A stretch of 13,112 nucleotides of DNA, taken from Discostella pseudostelligera (taxonomy: Eukaryota > Bacillariophyta > Thalassiosirophyceae > Thalassiosirales > Thalassiosiraceae). The position numbers and the translations under genes are program-made. Location of the stretch: positions 4,033 to 17,144 of the forward strand of contig JALLBK010001368.1 of assembly GCA_036940085.1 (NCBI GenBank), in the 5' to 3' direction. The notes beneath the pieces were generated by a model. It saw only the letters and a list, made by a program, of their open reading frames with translations, did no database searches and had not been told where the DNA came from. Below, piece by piece: positions 1 to 7,124 of the stretch (positions within the stretch are counted from its first letter, which is position 1; every line of letters starts with the position of its first letter).

Positions 1-828
1 TATATTCATTGTAGCATGCGAACAATCTAGAAACTAAATGATGGATTTTTTTCATTTGCTAGAAATAACTAACATGCGGTGTGGTGTGGTGTGGGGATTC
101 GAAGTCATCCTCCGTGGTCTCCGTTCAAATCACTGTTCACTTCAAACAACATTGTGCAACCAGCACAAAACAACACATTCTCAAACCACATTCACTGATC
201 GCTCTCTCTCATTCTCGATCAATATTTTCATTTTTGAACTTACCTTGGCCTTGGGAACCTCCTCTTCATACATCCTCCCATCTTTCAATGTCTTGGTAAA
301 ATCCGGTGGAGTGACCGTTTCGATAAATTTGGCCATGCGTGGAAATGGCAAGGGAGTGGTCCCCGGATGTTGTGACATGGCGTTATTGGTAGTAGTAGAT
401 TCAATAGCAGAGGAAGGATTGGCATCACTATCATCATTTCCTGAACTCATGCCTGAGGAGTTGAAGGAGGACAAGTTTGAGTTCATGGCACCTGCACCTG
501 CACCTACCCCAGTTGTAGAGGATGTAGCAGCAGCCAGACGAGCAGCACGTGCCGCAGCCCTCTTGGCCTCTTTGACACTTGCCTTTCGTGCCGCGACGGG
601 ATCAACACTGGAGGTGGTGGGGCCCTTGATTAGTTGGATGGAGATGGAGGCGCCCGGGGGAAGATGTCGGGCGTATTTGGCTAGGAGGGCGTCGATGCCA
701 CTACTTGTTGGGAGTGGCACTGCCATGTTGATGCTGGTGGCGCTGGTAGCTGCTGCTGCAGCCACTGCTGCTGCCCCTGACGACGATGATGGCGACGGCG
801 GGGGTCGTTTGCGAGAGGTGTTCGCCAT
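1..828 (-). CDS. Ala/Ser-rich protein of unknown function, spliced, 3' end beyond window
   Basis: I do not recognise the family. Exon 1 runs from the ATG at 828 (context cttcaccATGG) down to 244, 195 codons. A donor GTAAGT follows directly after an AAG codon, and the best acceptor is tttctag at 65-59, giving a 185-nt phase-0 intron (243-59). Exon 2 (58-1) stays open to the window edge and begins Gln-Met-Lys-Lys-Ile. Unspliced, the frame would add 20 residues and stop at 181. The N-terminus is low complexity (Pro/Ser, then alanine runs, residues 1-30). Residues 75-105 form an Ala/Arg/Lys-rich probable helix. Residues 105-155 are Ser/Asn/Thr-rich and disordered. A conserved-looking segment (PRMAKFIETVTPPDF, then RMYEEEVPKAK) begins near residue 163 and continues across the splice, so the functional domain is probably C-terminal and mostly outside the window. 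The gene is head-to-head with the Tim17-like gene. Confidence 0.65.
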
Positions 829-1180
829 GGTGAAGGTGAGAAGATGATAAATGAGGCTATGGCAATCACTACTACTACTACTTGGTGCCGGTGCCGGTTA
901 TGTCCGTCATGGTCATGGTGTTTTGTTAGAGGCGAGAGGGTTGGGGCTTCTGGTTCGTCTGTCTGGCGTCAGAGTTTCGTCTGTTTGGCGTCAACGGGAA
1001 GCGGCTTGTGATCTCCGCGTGGCGTGGAGGAGAGTGACTTGAGCTCCACGTGGAAAGAGCGAGAAAGAAGTTTTATCGTCAGTCTGGCGTTGGCGTCAGG
1101 TTCTTGTCTTCTTCGACCATGAACGACGACGGCATAGGGAGTATCGTACCATCATAAGCATTAAAGTGAAATCATAAACA
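829..1180. promoter_or_regulatory. Bidirectional promoter with repeated TGGCGTCA and a G-box
   Basis: This 352-bp gap separates two head-to-head start codons. It contains TGGCGTCA three times (964-971, 986-993, 1091-1098) plus a partial TGGCGT at 1085-1090, and a palindromic CACGTG at 1047-1052. TGACG-containing motifs and CACGTG are classic bZIP and bHLH/bZIP cores in other eukaryotes. That such factors act here is inference. I saw no clear TATA box. The motifs could serve either or both genes. Confidence 0.4.
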
Positions 1181-1960
1181 ATGTCATCCTGGGACAGAAG
1201 TCGTTCAATACCATGGTCACGCGTCATACCCGTGGCACTACCGCCCACTGCAGCGGAAACTGCTGCTGGGGATGGCGGCAAGAAGGAAAATGTCGACTTG
1301 ATGCGAGAACGGATATGGAGAGATTTGGCACGGGAGGCGGCACGGGAGGAGAAAGAGTTGGAGAATAGTAGTGGTGCTGGCGCTGCTTCAACGGCGGTGG
1401 CATCTTCGGCTGGTGATGGTGATGGGAATAGTATCAGCAGCAGCGGGATGACGCAGTTAGCACCTTTGTCAGAGTCGACAGCATCCCAACCAGCATTATC
1501 GTCAGCACAGAAACAACAACTGCAACAAACCGAGACCAATTTCCTTGGCTACATCGGACGACCGTACCAAACATCCGACTTACTACGCAATCTTGCCTTC
1601 GGTGCAACCATTGGCTCCATCACAGGAATGTGTTTTGGTTTCATGGATTCTATCCGCTCCGCACAATCCTCACCATTACTCAAAAGTGCCTCCCGCGATG
1701 CACAGGGCAAATTCATCTTTCAGGGCACCTACCGTAGTGGATTTTTCTATGGTGGTTTCTTTGGGATATTTCATACTATTAAATATGGTGTCCGGACTGT
1801 CATTGATCCTGGAGATTTCGGTGAGATTGGCACTGCGAGTGTTTTGACATTGGGTGGAATGTTTGCGAAGCGAGAATGGAGGGCTAGTTTGCCATATGCG
1901 GTGATGTTGGTGGGGATGGATGGATTTCATATATTCATGAGAGAGGAGGGGAAAGCTTGA
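1181..1960 (+). CDS. Tim17/Tim22/Tim23-like four-helix membrane protein (possibly TIMMDC1-like)
   Basis: An intact 259-residue single-exon frame starting at ATG 1181 (aacaATG). Residues 1-120 are charged and low complexity (Arg/Glu-rich 40-60, Ser/Ala/Gly-rich 63-115), with no convincing classical presequence. Residues 121-259 form a compact membrane domain. It has helices near 134-158 (GATIGSITGMCFGF, glycine-spaced), 184-203 (RSGFFYGGFFGIFHTIKYG), 216-230 (TASVLTLGGMFAK) and 236-253. Four short Gly-rich helices, with an Arg-x(n)-Gly-rich second helix, are the hallmark of the Tim17/22/23/PMP24 superfamily, whose members work in mitochondrial protein import, complex I assembly (TIMMDC1) or plastid envelopes (OEP16). 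The second helix plus its trailing Arg (KYGVRTV) reminds me most of TIMMDC1, but I cannot settle the subfamily. It is convergent with the F-box gene, with about 116 bp between stop codons. Confidence 0.7.
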   Translation: MSSWDRSRSIPWSRVIPVALPPTAAETAAGDGGKKENVDLMRERIWRDLAREAAREEKELENSSGAGAASTAVASSAGDGDGNSISSSGMTQLAPLSESTASQPALSSAQKQQLQQTETNFLGYIGRPYQTSDLLRNLAFGATIGSITGMCFGFMDSIRSAQSSPLLKSASRDAQGKFIFQGTYRSGFFYGGFFGIFHTIKYGVRTVIDPGDFGEIGTASVLTLGGMFAKREWRASLPYAVMLVGMDGFHIFMREEGKA

Positions 1961-2076
1961 GATGAGAGAGATGCAAGGGTAATCAAGAGATTAACAATGG
2001 GAGAGGGTGAATGGAGGATGAAAGAGAAGATGACAGGGTTGAATGTTAGTTATGGACACGAAGTGCATTTTATTTT

Positions 2077-3522
2077 TCAAGGCATGAATCCATGAAAAGA
2101 ATCTCGAACTTGTGCCAACTCCCTCCATCGAAAATCGACATGTCGCAAACATTTCGAGCAACATGTTTCATATTCGTCCCATTCTAAATTACCCGCAGTT
2201 TGTTCCTTGCTACTATTCGACACTCTTAAATCGATGCCTCTGACAGTACAAATCTCCGACTTTGCTATTTTTGAATAGTCGCCTCCGGGAACATTCCCTG
2301 TCAACATCGATTGGTTGCCTAACTTTTTTCTTCCCACGTACCAAATGCATTGAGGACAAACTGTTCGATGACAAACTTTCCCCACCGTTACTACTCCGCA
2401 TCCATCCATATTAGGAGGAGAGGTTGGGAAGACTTGACTGATGCAATCGGGACACGAGGATACATTGCATTCGTCGCATTTGTACCATGTTGGATTTCTC
2501 ATTTTTCTTCCATTGCATTCGCCCTCCTCGTCGTCCTGCTGCCCTTTTCCTCGTTGTGAATAATACCCATTCTGCCGATCGTACACATGATCTGCGCAGA
2601 ATGAAACACGACACCAGGAGCATTGGACGAAGGATACAATATCATAATTCCGTTCACTGCATTCTCTTCTTCCGTAACTTTCAAGAACACTAGGATCATA
2701 GTACCCTCTCATGGGTAATGCAAATCGATATGATCGCAAGCAACCCTGCTCTCCGCAACGAGCGTAATGACAGTGGGGATGATCGCACCATGCCACAGCA
2801 GAGTTTCGACAAGTCACGACACCACGGTTGTTGAGATTATTGTTTGGATCCTCTACATTCGCATACGCATCGATAAGACTCAATTGTCCTGGCCAAGTTT
2901 GTGTGCATGTACGAGGTATTAATTTTGCTTGTTCCATTATAGTATCATGTGTGTCGAGTGATGGATGTGGAGGAGGAATTCGATGAGCGGAACCGAAGTT
3001 GGTTGTTGTTGTTGATGATGCTGGAATTTCGACACGTAAATTGGATTGTTTCATCGAGGTGTGTTGTTGTATGTAAGCTCGATACAAGGATATGGTATCA
3101 TCATCTGATTTTATCGCGATTACATTGATATCTTCATTGTATTTTCGTTTTGCAGCAGTTTTTGATGTTGGTTTCGCAATTGTGCATGGGAGTTTCATGG
3201 TATGCATGGCATGTCGAAAGACCATCGCTGCACCATGTGGACCGATATCATCCGTAATATCACATCCATCATCGATATCTCCGGTATCACTCGACACCAC
3301 TTCCGAACTAAGTAGGCAGCGTGCCTCCCAGAATTCTTTCCAAAGAGAATCGCGTTGCGAAAGGAAGCGTAACTGGTGACATGTGCTCCCAAGCCCAATA
3401 CAGACATGTCGTGGACCGAGAAATTCCATGATGCGGAAGAGTGCATCGTCATTGTTCGCGAACATTGTTATTTTTTGCTGTTGATCCATAGTGTTGTTGC
3501 CTGCACTTTCACCTGTTTGCAT
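2077..3522 (-). CDS. F-box protein with long Cys/His-rich C-terminal region
   Basis: A single-exon frame of 481 residues. I chose the ATG at 3522, because the frame upstream is open but offers only GTG; the ATG at 3489 is an alternative. Residues about 23-68 match an F-box: DALFRIMEFLGPRH, then a Cys/Leu-rich helix, then the DSLWKEFWEARC ending typical of F-boxes. A low-complexity linker follows. Residues about 237-460 hold many paired cysteines and histidines: CDHPHCHYARCGEQGC, CSWC near 301, CADH near 309, CDECNVSSCPDC near 359, CHRTVCPQC near 394 and CCSKC near 454. This suggests several zinc sites, though no canonical RING or LIM spacing is obvious. F-box proteins normally link substrates to Skp1/Cul1 ubiquitin ligases, so the Cys-rich region is probably the substrate or partner module (inference). 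It is head-to-head with the acidic-protein gene across an E2F-like cluster. Confidence 0.75.
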   Translation of the reverse strand: MQTGESAGNNTMDQQQKITMFANNDDALFRIMEFLGPRHVCIGLGSTCHQLRFLSQRDSLWKEFWEARCLLSSEVVSSDTGDIDDGCDITDDIGPHGAAMVFRHAMHTMKLPCTIAKPTSKTAAKRKYNEDINVIAIKSDDDTISLYRAYIQQHTSMKQSNLRVEIPASSTTTTNFGSAHRIPPPHPSLDTHDTIMEQAKLIPRTCTQTWPGQLSLIDAYANVEDPNNNLNNRGVVTCRNSAVAWCDHPHCHYARCGEQGCLRSYRFALPMRGYYDPSVLESYGRRECSERNYDIVSFVQCSWCRVSFCADHVYDRQNGYYSQRGKGQQDDEEGECNGRKMRNPTWYKCDECNVSSCPDCISQVFPTSPPNMDGCGVVTVGKVCHRTVCPQCIWYVGRKKLGNQSMLTGNVPGGDYSKIAKSEICTVRGIDLRVSNSSKEQTAGNLEWDEYETCCSKCLRHVDFRWRELAQVRDSFHGFMP

Positions 3523-3780
3523 GTTGAGTTGATATGTGACGCTGGTGGCTGGAGAGAGTACGAAGCCGAATACTGGACACACTACCGCTCACTTGACACC
3601 GGATGAAAACACAAACGACACCAAGAAAGAGAGAAAGAGAGGGCACCAGTCTGCAATTCAAGCAGCCAGTTTCATTGAGATTACTGAAGATGCGATGATT
3701 GATGCGGTTGCGGTTGCATTGCTTTGCTTTTGGCGGAGCGAGGCCTGCGGAGGCGGAGCAGTACAGTGTGAGCGAGTCAG

Positions 3781-3805
3781 GGGTCAAGGGTCAAGGGTCA
3801 AGGGG
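3781..3805 (+). repeat. Short GGGTCAA tandem repeat
   Basis: Three perfect copies of the 7-mer GGGTCAA followed by GGGG, lying directly upstream of the E2F-like cluster. It is not the TTAGGG-type telomere unit. It is probably simple-sequence DNA. Confidence 0.7.
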
Positions 3806-3817
3806 TATGAGTTGTGA

Positions 3818-3919
3818 TTTCCCGCCAAATCTTCTTGCTTTTGGCGCGAAAGCAGTGGCTGCTGTATTTTTGGCGGGAGAGCAGGCGCTTCAGCGAGGCT
3901 TCTCAAAATATGGCGGGAA
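3818..3919. promoter_or_regulatory. Cluster of four E2F/DP-like sites in a divergent promoter
   Basis: Within 102 bp there are TTTCCCGCCAAA (3818-3829), TTTTGGCGCGAAA (3839-3851), TTTTTGGCGGGA (3867-3878) and TGGCGGGAA (3911-3919). The first two match the E2F consensus TTTSSCGC on one or both strands. The E2F/DP family is widely conserved in eukaryotes and drives G1/S genes. The cluster lies between the F-box start (3522, minus) and the acidic-protein start (4119, plus), so it may control both. Just upstream, at 3781-3801, is a 7-bp tandem repeat (GGGTCAA x3). Confidence 0.55.
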
Positions 3920-4118
3920 CATCTGAACGTACACTTCTTCTTTCTCTTTTTACCACCAATCTCAGCACTCTCTACAAGATTGCAATTGCCCATTGCCGAT
4001 GGAATGGCAATGGCGTAGCAATGGCGGCTTCGAACACCGACTCATAATAATAGTTTCATATCATAATCATCGACTGACCAGAGAATTCACCACCTCCTCT
4101 TGAAAGCGGCAAAGAATC

Positions 4119-4805
4119 ATGATGACACCTGATGAAGTAATCTCGGCTGACGCCGACACAACCATCGATGCCGATGTCGCCGTCGTCGTCGGTGGTGTGG
4201 ATGCTGTGGATGCACCGGCGAACCAGACCGCGGAGGCCACTGTAAATACCGACGACGATGCAACCAACGAGCCCAACGATGATGAAGACAATCACAGCAA
4301 CCAAGATAGTGATCTTGACTACACCGAGTTCCTCGAAGATGTCTTCATGCAAGTTCCACCTCCAGAGAAAATTTCATGGTCAGATATTATTGAACGCAAA
4401 AGCGAGAATGGTGCTGATGAGAATAGTAGTGAGGGTGATTTCGCCGCTTTTGTTGATAGTCTAGCCATCGAGGAAGACCCAGATGTCATTGAGAAGAGAA
4501 TGAAGAAACAAGCCGAGTTTGCTGGATTTGTTGCCTTTGTCGAAACTCCAGACAAACTGGTCAACACTGATTTCCTACCTCCTCTTGGTAGCGATGACGA
4601 GAATTCAGTAGAAAAGGTCTGGGATGATATTGTGAGTGGAATGGCAGAGCCAACGGCAAATACGGAAGTTGTGGAAGAAGCGCCATTACTTTCATGGGCA
4701 TTGTCGTGGTTCAACCCCGCGGCTTGGTCTCAGCCACATCACAGGCGATCATTCAGATGCAGATGGTTTAGGTTTGCGCTTCATGCGCTTGTACACTTCG
4801 GATGA
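4119..4805 (+). CDS. Acidic protein of unknown function with duplicated FxAFV motif
   Basis: An open frame of 228 residues. Two consecutive ATGs (4119, 4122) open it, and I take the first. Residues 1-70 are strongly Asp/Asn/Thr-rich and probably disordered. The middle has a conserved-looking core: EISWSDII-like residues near 85-92, then two short related motifs, GDFAAFVDSLA near 106 and AEFAGFVAFVETPDK near 131, separated by a charged helix (PDVIEKRMKKQ). The last 35 residues change to Trp/Arg/His-rich. Their composition is unlike the rest, and a donor-like GTGAGT at 4632 with a CAG acceptor at 4731-4733 could remove an in-frame 102-nt piece, so the C-terminal model is uncertain. I do not recognise a family. 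Head-to-head placement with the F-box gene over E2F-like sites suggests co-regulation, perhaps with the cell cycle (inference). Confidence 0.55.
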   Translation: MMTPDEVISADADTTIDADVAVVVGGVDAVDAPANQTAEATVNTDDDATNEPNDDEDNHSNQDSDLDYTEFLEDVFMQVPPPEKISWSDIIERKSENGADENSSEGDFAAFVDSLAIEEDPDVIEKRMKKQAEFAGFVAFVETPDKLVNTDFLPPLGSDDENSVEKVWDDIVSGMAEPTANTEVVEEAPLLSWALSWFNPAAWSQPHHRRSFRCRWFRFALHALVHFG

Positions 4806-5074
4806 ATATCTCATGTGTCTGTTGATGGACCATTGTATTATCGGGGGTTATTATTTGTACAGTTACAGCTTAGCTTGAGTGGGTTCAGTGATGCAACCTA
4901 AGTATAGATGAAAATTTATTGATTTCTAAAACTAGTTTACCTATTACTCAATAGTGAGCGTTGACAATAATCAAATACTGAATTATCATATGGAAAACAT
5001 CAAGCAAAATGAAACGTTCAAGAAAATCCAATTCATTTCACGCGTTATTTCGTTTCTCTCAGACAAATTCTTCA
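4806..5074. other. Convergent intergenic gap
   Basis: This 269-bp AT-rich stretch separates the acidic-protein gene from the end of the secreted-protein gene. It must hold both 3' untranslated regions. I see no gene, repeat or structured element in it. Confidence 0.5.
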
Positions 5075-5903
5075 TCACCTCGAGACGGGCGGAACGGTGG
5101 GCTTGGAAGTCGTGGGCTTGGAAGTCGTGGGCTTGGTAGTCTTTGACTTTGCAGACTTCGAGTTAGTTGGGCTGGAGGTAGGGCGATCTGTCCCAGAACA
5201 TGCCTCCTCGGAGGCTTGCACGAGCTCCTTCTGTACCAATCATACAAGGCATGAGGAAAAGAGGTGCATATCCAACGAAGCAAACCAGTCAAGAAAGGAA
5301 CTTACAAAGACGACCCATCCAATTGCATCCCCCTCCTTGAATGTCGGTACGCCACAATCATTATTGTACCAAATAGAAATGGTATTCGTAACCACTTCGT
5401 ACGCGGCATTCCTTCCCATCAATAACATATGCATCGAACCGATAACGTCGTTAGGGTTTTGGTTTTGTTCACTAAACGAAAGGGGACGTGATGAGATTCC
5501 AAATTCGCGGATTTCGATAAGCAATGATGTCTGGTTTGGTTGGTGATAAAGGTTCGGAATTGGCAGCTGTAGAGTTGTATGACTGGAATATGCCATCCTG
5601 CATGCGTTGTCGAATTGACCTTGAGGGCGTAGTAGTAGACGAGGTATTAGAGTCCACGAGTTCTTCCATGTCAACCATAAGAGGTGAGTTAAGATAGATG
5701 GCGCAGCCGTAGCTTTGAACGCCTGCTCCAAAGCCAGGCAATTCGTTACATGTTGCGGATAAATCCAGTTGGAACGTGAACTGACGGGGAGAGCAGATGC
5801 ATTCTCCATTTGCGACATGAACTTGGCTGACGGCACCGGCCATCAAACTCATCAAATTCATGAGGATGAATAACGACGACGAGAACGAAGATTGGACCAC
5901 CAT
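5075..5903 (-). CDS. Secreted diatom-type Cys-containing protein with Pro/Thr/Lys tail (three-exon model)
   Basis: The proposed model is exon 1 5903-5658, exon 2 5566-5306 and exon 3 5230-5075, giving 220 residues. The start is the ATG at 5903. The first 28 or so residues form a hydrophobic signal peptide (SLFILMNLMSLMAG), so the product is probably secreted or cell-wall bound. Exon 1 carries CICSPRQFTFQLDLSATC and a later Cys in SYGC. Exon 2 carries LLIEIREFG and ends NNDCGVPTFKEGDAIGWVVF. The second intron (5305-5231, 75 nt, donor GTAAGT, acceptor tacag, phase 0) is well supported: the next exon continues in frame with another Cys (EEAC) and a tail of KPTTS repeats, then stops with TGA. The first intron (5657-5567, 91 nt) has a weak GTGGAC donor but a good ctctacag acceptor, and restores the frame. 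The alternative is a real frameshift. The Cys-SP-x-F-x-F-x-LDLS-x-x-C and Cys-to-IGW pattern recalls a family of predicted secreted proteins I know from diatoms, with no known function. Confidence 0.6.
5099..5143 (-). repeat. 15-bp coding tandem repeat (KPTTS tail)
   Basis: Three tandem 15-bp units, the third slightly changed, inside exon 3 of the secreted-protein gene. Read on the minus strand they encode Lys-Pro-Thr-Thr-Ser-type repeats. Short Pro/Thr/Ser/Lys repeats are common in wall-associated tails. The unit length is a multiple of three, so copy number can change without breaking the frame. Confidence 0.8.
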
Positions 5904-6606
5904 TGTAATTATTCCCAATATTCTCGTCTCCTAACGATGGAGTGTGGTCGGTACAGATTGTGATAATATTATGAGATATTATGCCACTCCCTTTTCACAT
6001 GATTATTTCTGAGCCTGCTATATGTTCGCATTGGCATTCTGGTTATCGGCTTCTCGTCATGGTGGGTGTTCGGATCTCTCGGACTATTCCGCGTTGTAGC
6101 GAAGCACATCCAGCATCTACATGATTCTTTCCTCGTTGTTGTATCGAGATGATGTTCAAAACCGTCTACTGATCCTCAACCTCAGCAGCGTTGCGGTGCA
6201 ACAAGAAGTGGCGATGCCGATGGCGATGGCCCCACCTGCTCCTTCGATCCAATCGTTGTATGCAGTGACAAAGCACCCCATCTTTGCACCATGGCATACG
6301 CAACGTGTTGCTACTGGAGAGTGCATTCCATATCTTCGGCAGTAAATCGATTTGATTGCTACACCTTGTCCGATAGTAGTAGCAGTAGCAGTAGATATGA
6401 TGTTATGTTTATGTTCAGGTCGGTCGGAGTCGAGAGCCGACGGACCCCCCCGACGGACGACGGACCGACACTACGCGTGCACCGTGCACCAATTTCTTCC
6501 CGCCATTTTAGCCCAAAGAATTATATCGCCACAGTATCGCTCACTTCTCTTCTTCCCGCCATTTTCGCCTCTTTTGCCAACGACGACGACCATGACCATA
6601 GTGGAC
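5904..6606. other. Intergenic region with no confident gene
   Basis: About 700 bp lies between the secreted-protein start and the inverted-repeat element. A small plus-strand frame at 6121-6345 (ATG, 74 codons, Met/Pro/Ala-rich) has no recognisable feature, and I do not call it. Bases 6420-6470 are GC-rich with repeated CGAC/CGGAC words. Bases 6494-6565 hold two copies of a CCCGCC-containing 16-mer, listed separately. Confidence 0.4.
6494..6565 (+). repeat. Direct repeat of TTCTTCCCGCCATTTT
   Basis: The same 16-mer occurs exactly at 6494-6509 and 6550-6565, 56 bp apart. It contains TTCCCGCC, an E2F-like core. It sits on the distal side of the decayed transposon-type gene, in the orientation opposite to the GGCGGGAA motifs at 8267-8336. 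It could therefore be a subterminal repeat of the dead element, or an ordinary E2F-like promoter site. Confidence 0.6.
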
Positions 6607-7124
6607 CATGCTAGTGGTCACAAGATAGTGCGTAACGCGCATTTAAAATTTTTACTAGTTGTTTGTTAGTAAATTCGAAATTTCTCAGACGCACGAGGTG
6701 CTCACTCCACGGAGAATCATTGGAACTCAGCAAATAATGGTCCGATTTCAACCAAACTTTACCAGAATGTGGTCAAAGACCTAAACTAAATGATCCTAAA
6801 GTTTCGAGGTTTAACTATGGGTTTTGACAGCGCTAGCTCCATCGACACGGGATAAGTCGACTTTCCTGCTATTTCTAGCACGCACCACGCGCCTCACAAA
6901 AGCTCACAAATACAATCAAAAAAGTGATTCTGTCCACCTGGCGATGGATATAGCGCTAACAAAAAGGTGAATACAAAGCTGAAACTTTAGGATTCTCTAG
7001 AAGACTACCTTGAAGCCATTCTGGTAAAGTTTCATTCAAATCGAGAAGTCGCTAACAAAATGCTAGTTAAAATTCTCAAACGCACAATCTTGTGATTACA
7101 CACAATGTTGTGACCACTAGCATG
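6607..7124. mobile_element. 518-bp non-autonomous inverted-repeat (MITE/foldback-like) element
   Basis: The ends are exact 17-bp inverted repeats: CATGCTAGTGGTCACAA (6607-6623) and its reverse complement (7108-7124). The arms are a diverged long inverted repeat with collinear blocks: AAACTTTACCAGAATG (6754-6769 against 7017-7032), ATCCTAAAGTTTC (6793-6805 against 6981-6993), and AGCGCTAGCTCCATCG (6829-6844) against an inverted copy with two mismatches (6942-6957). Block spacings match in both arms (39 and 36 bp). Another block, TCACAAGATAGTGCGT (6618-6633), matches 7080-7095 with one mismatch. A spacer of about 97 bp (6845-6941) forms the centre. There is no coding capacity. CATG at both extremes can be read as a 4-bp target duplication, leaving CTAGTGGTCACAA as the terminal repeat. 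Because CATG is a palindrome, this is ambiguous. It interrupts the transposon-type relic. Confidence 0.8.

Noticed and set aside
90..110. GGATTCGAAGTC resembling a tRNA T-loop
   Set aside because: No acceptor or anticodon arm pairs around it, and it lies inside the intron of the first gene.
38..847. A 269-codon plus-strand frame opposite the first gene
   Set aside because: It mirrors the alanine/serine-rich minus-strand exon. The minus frame has a better start context and a consensus donor leading to an open second exon.
3523..3582. N-terminal extension of the F-box protein
   Set aside because: The only start there is GTG, which is unlikely in a nuclear gene. An ATG with a suitable context follows at 3522.
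3781..3805. GGGTCAA repeats as interstitial telomere sequence
   Set aside because: The unit does not match TTAGGG-type telomere repeats, and there are only three copies.
6469..6480. CACTACGCGTGC as a possible CACTA-type transposon end
   Set aside because: I found no matching inverted TAGTG-ending copy on the other side of the relic, and the 5-mer alone is too common.
6121..6614. Small overlapping plus-strand frames
   Set aside because: They are short, show no domain, signal peptide or splice signals, and have composition typical of chance frames.
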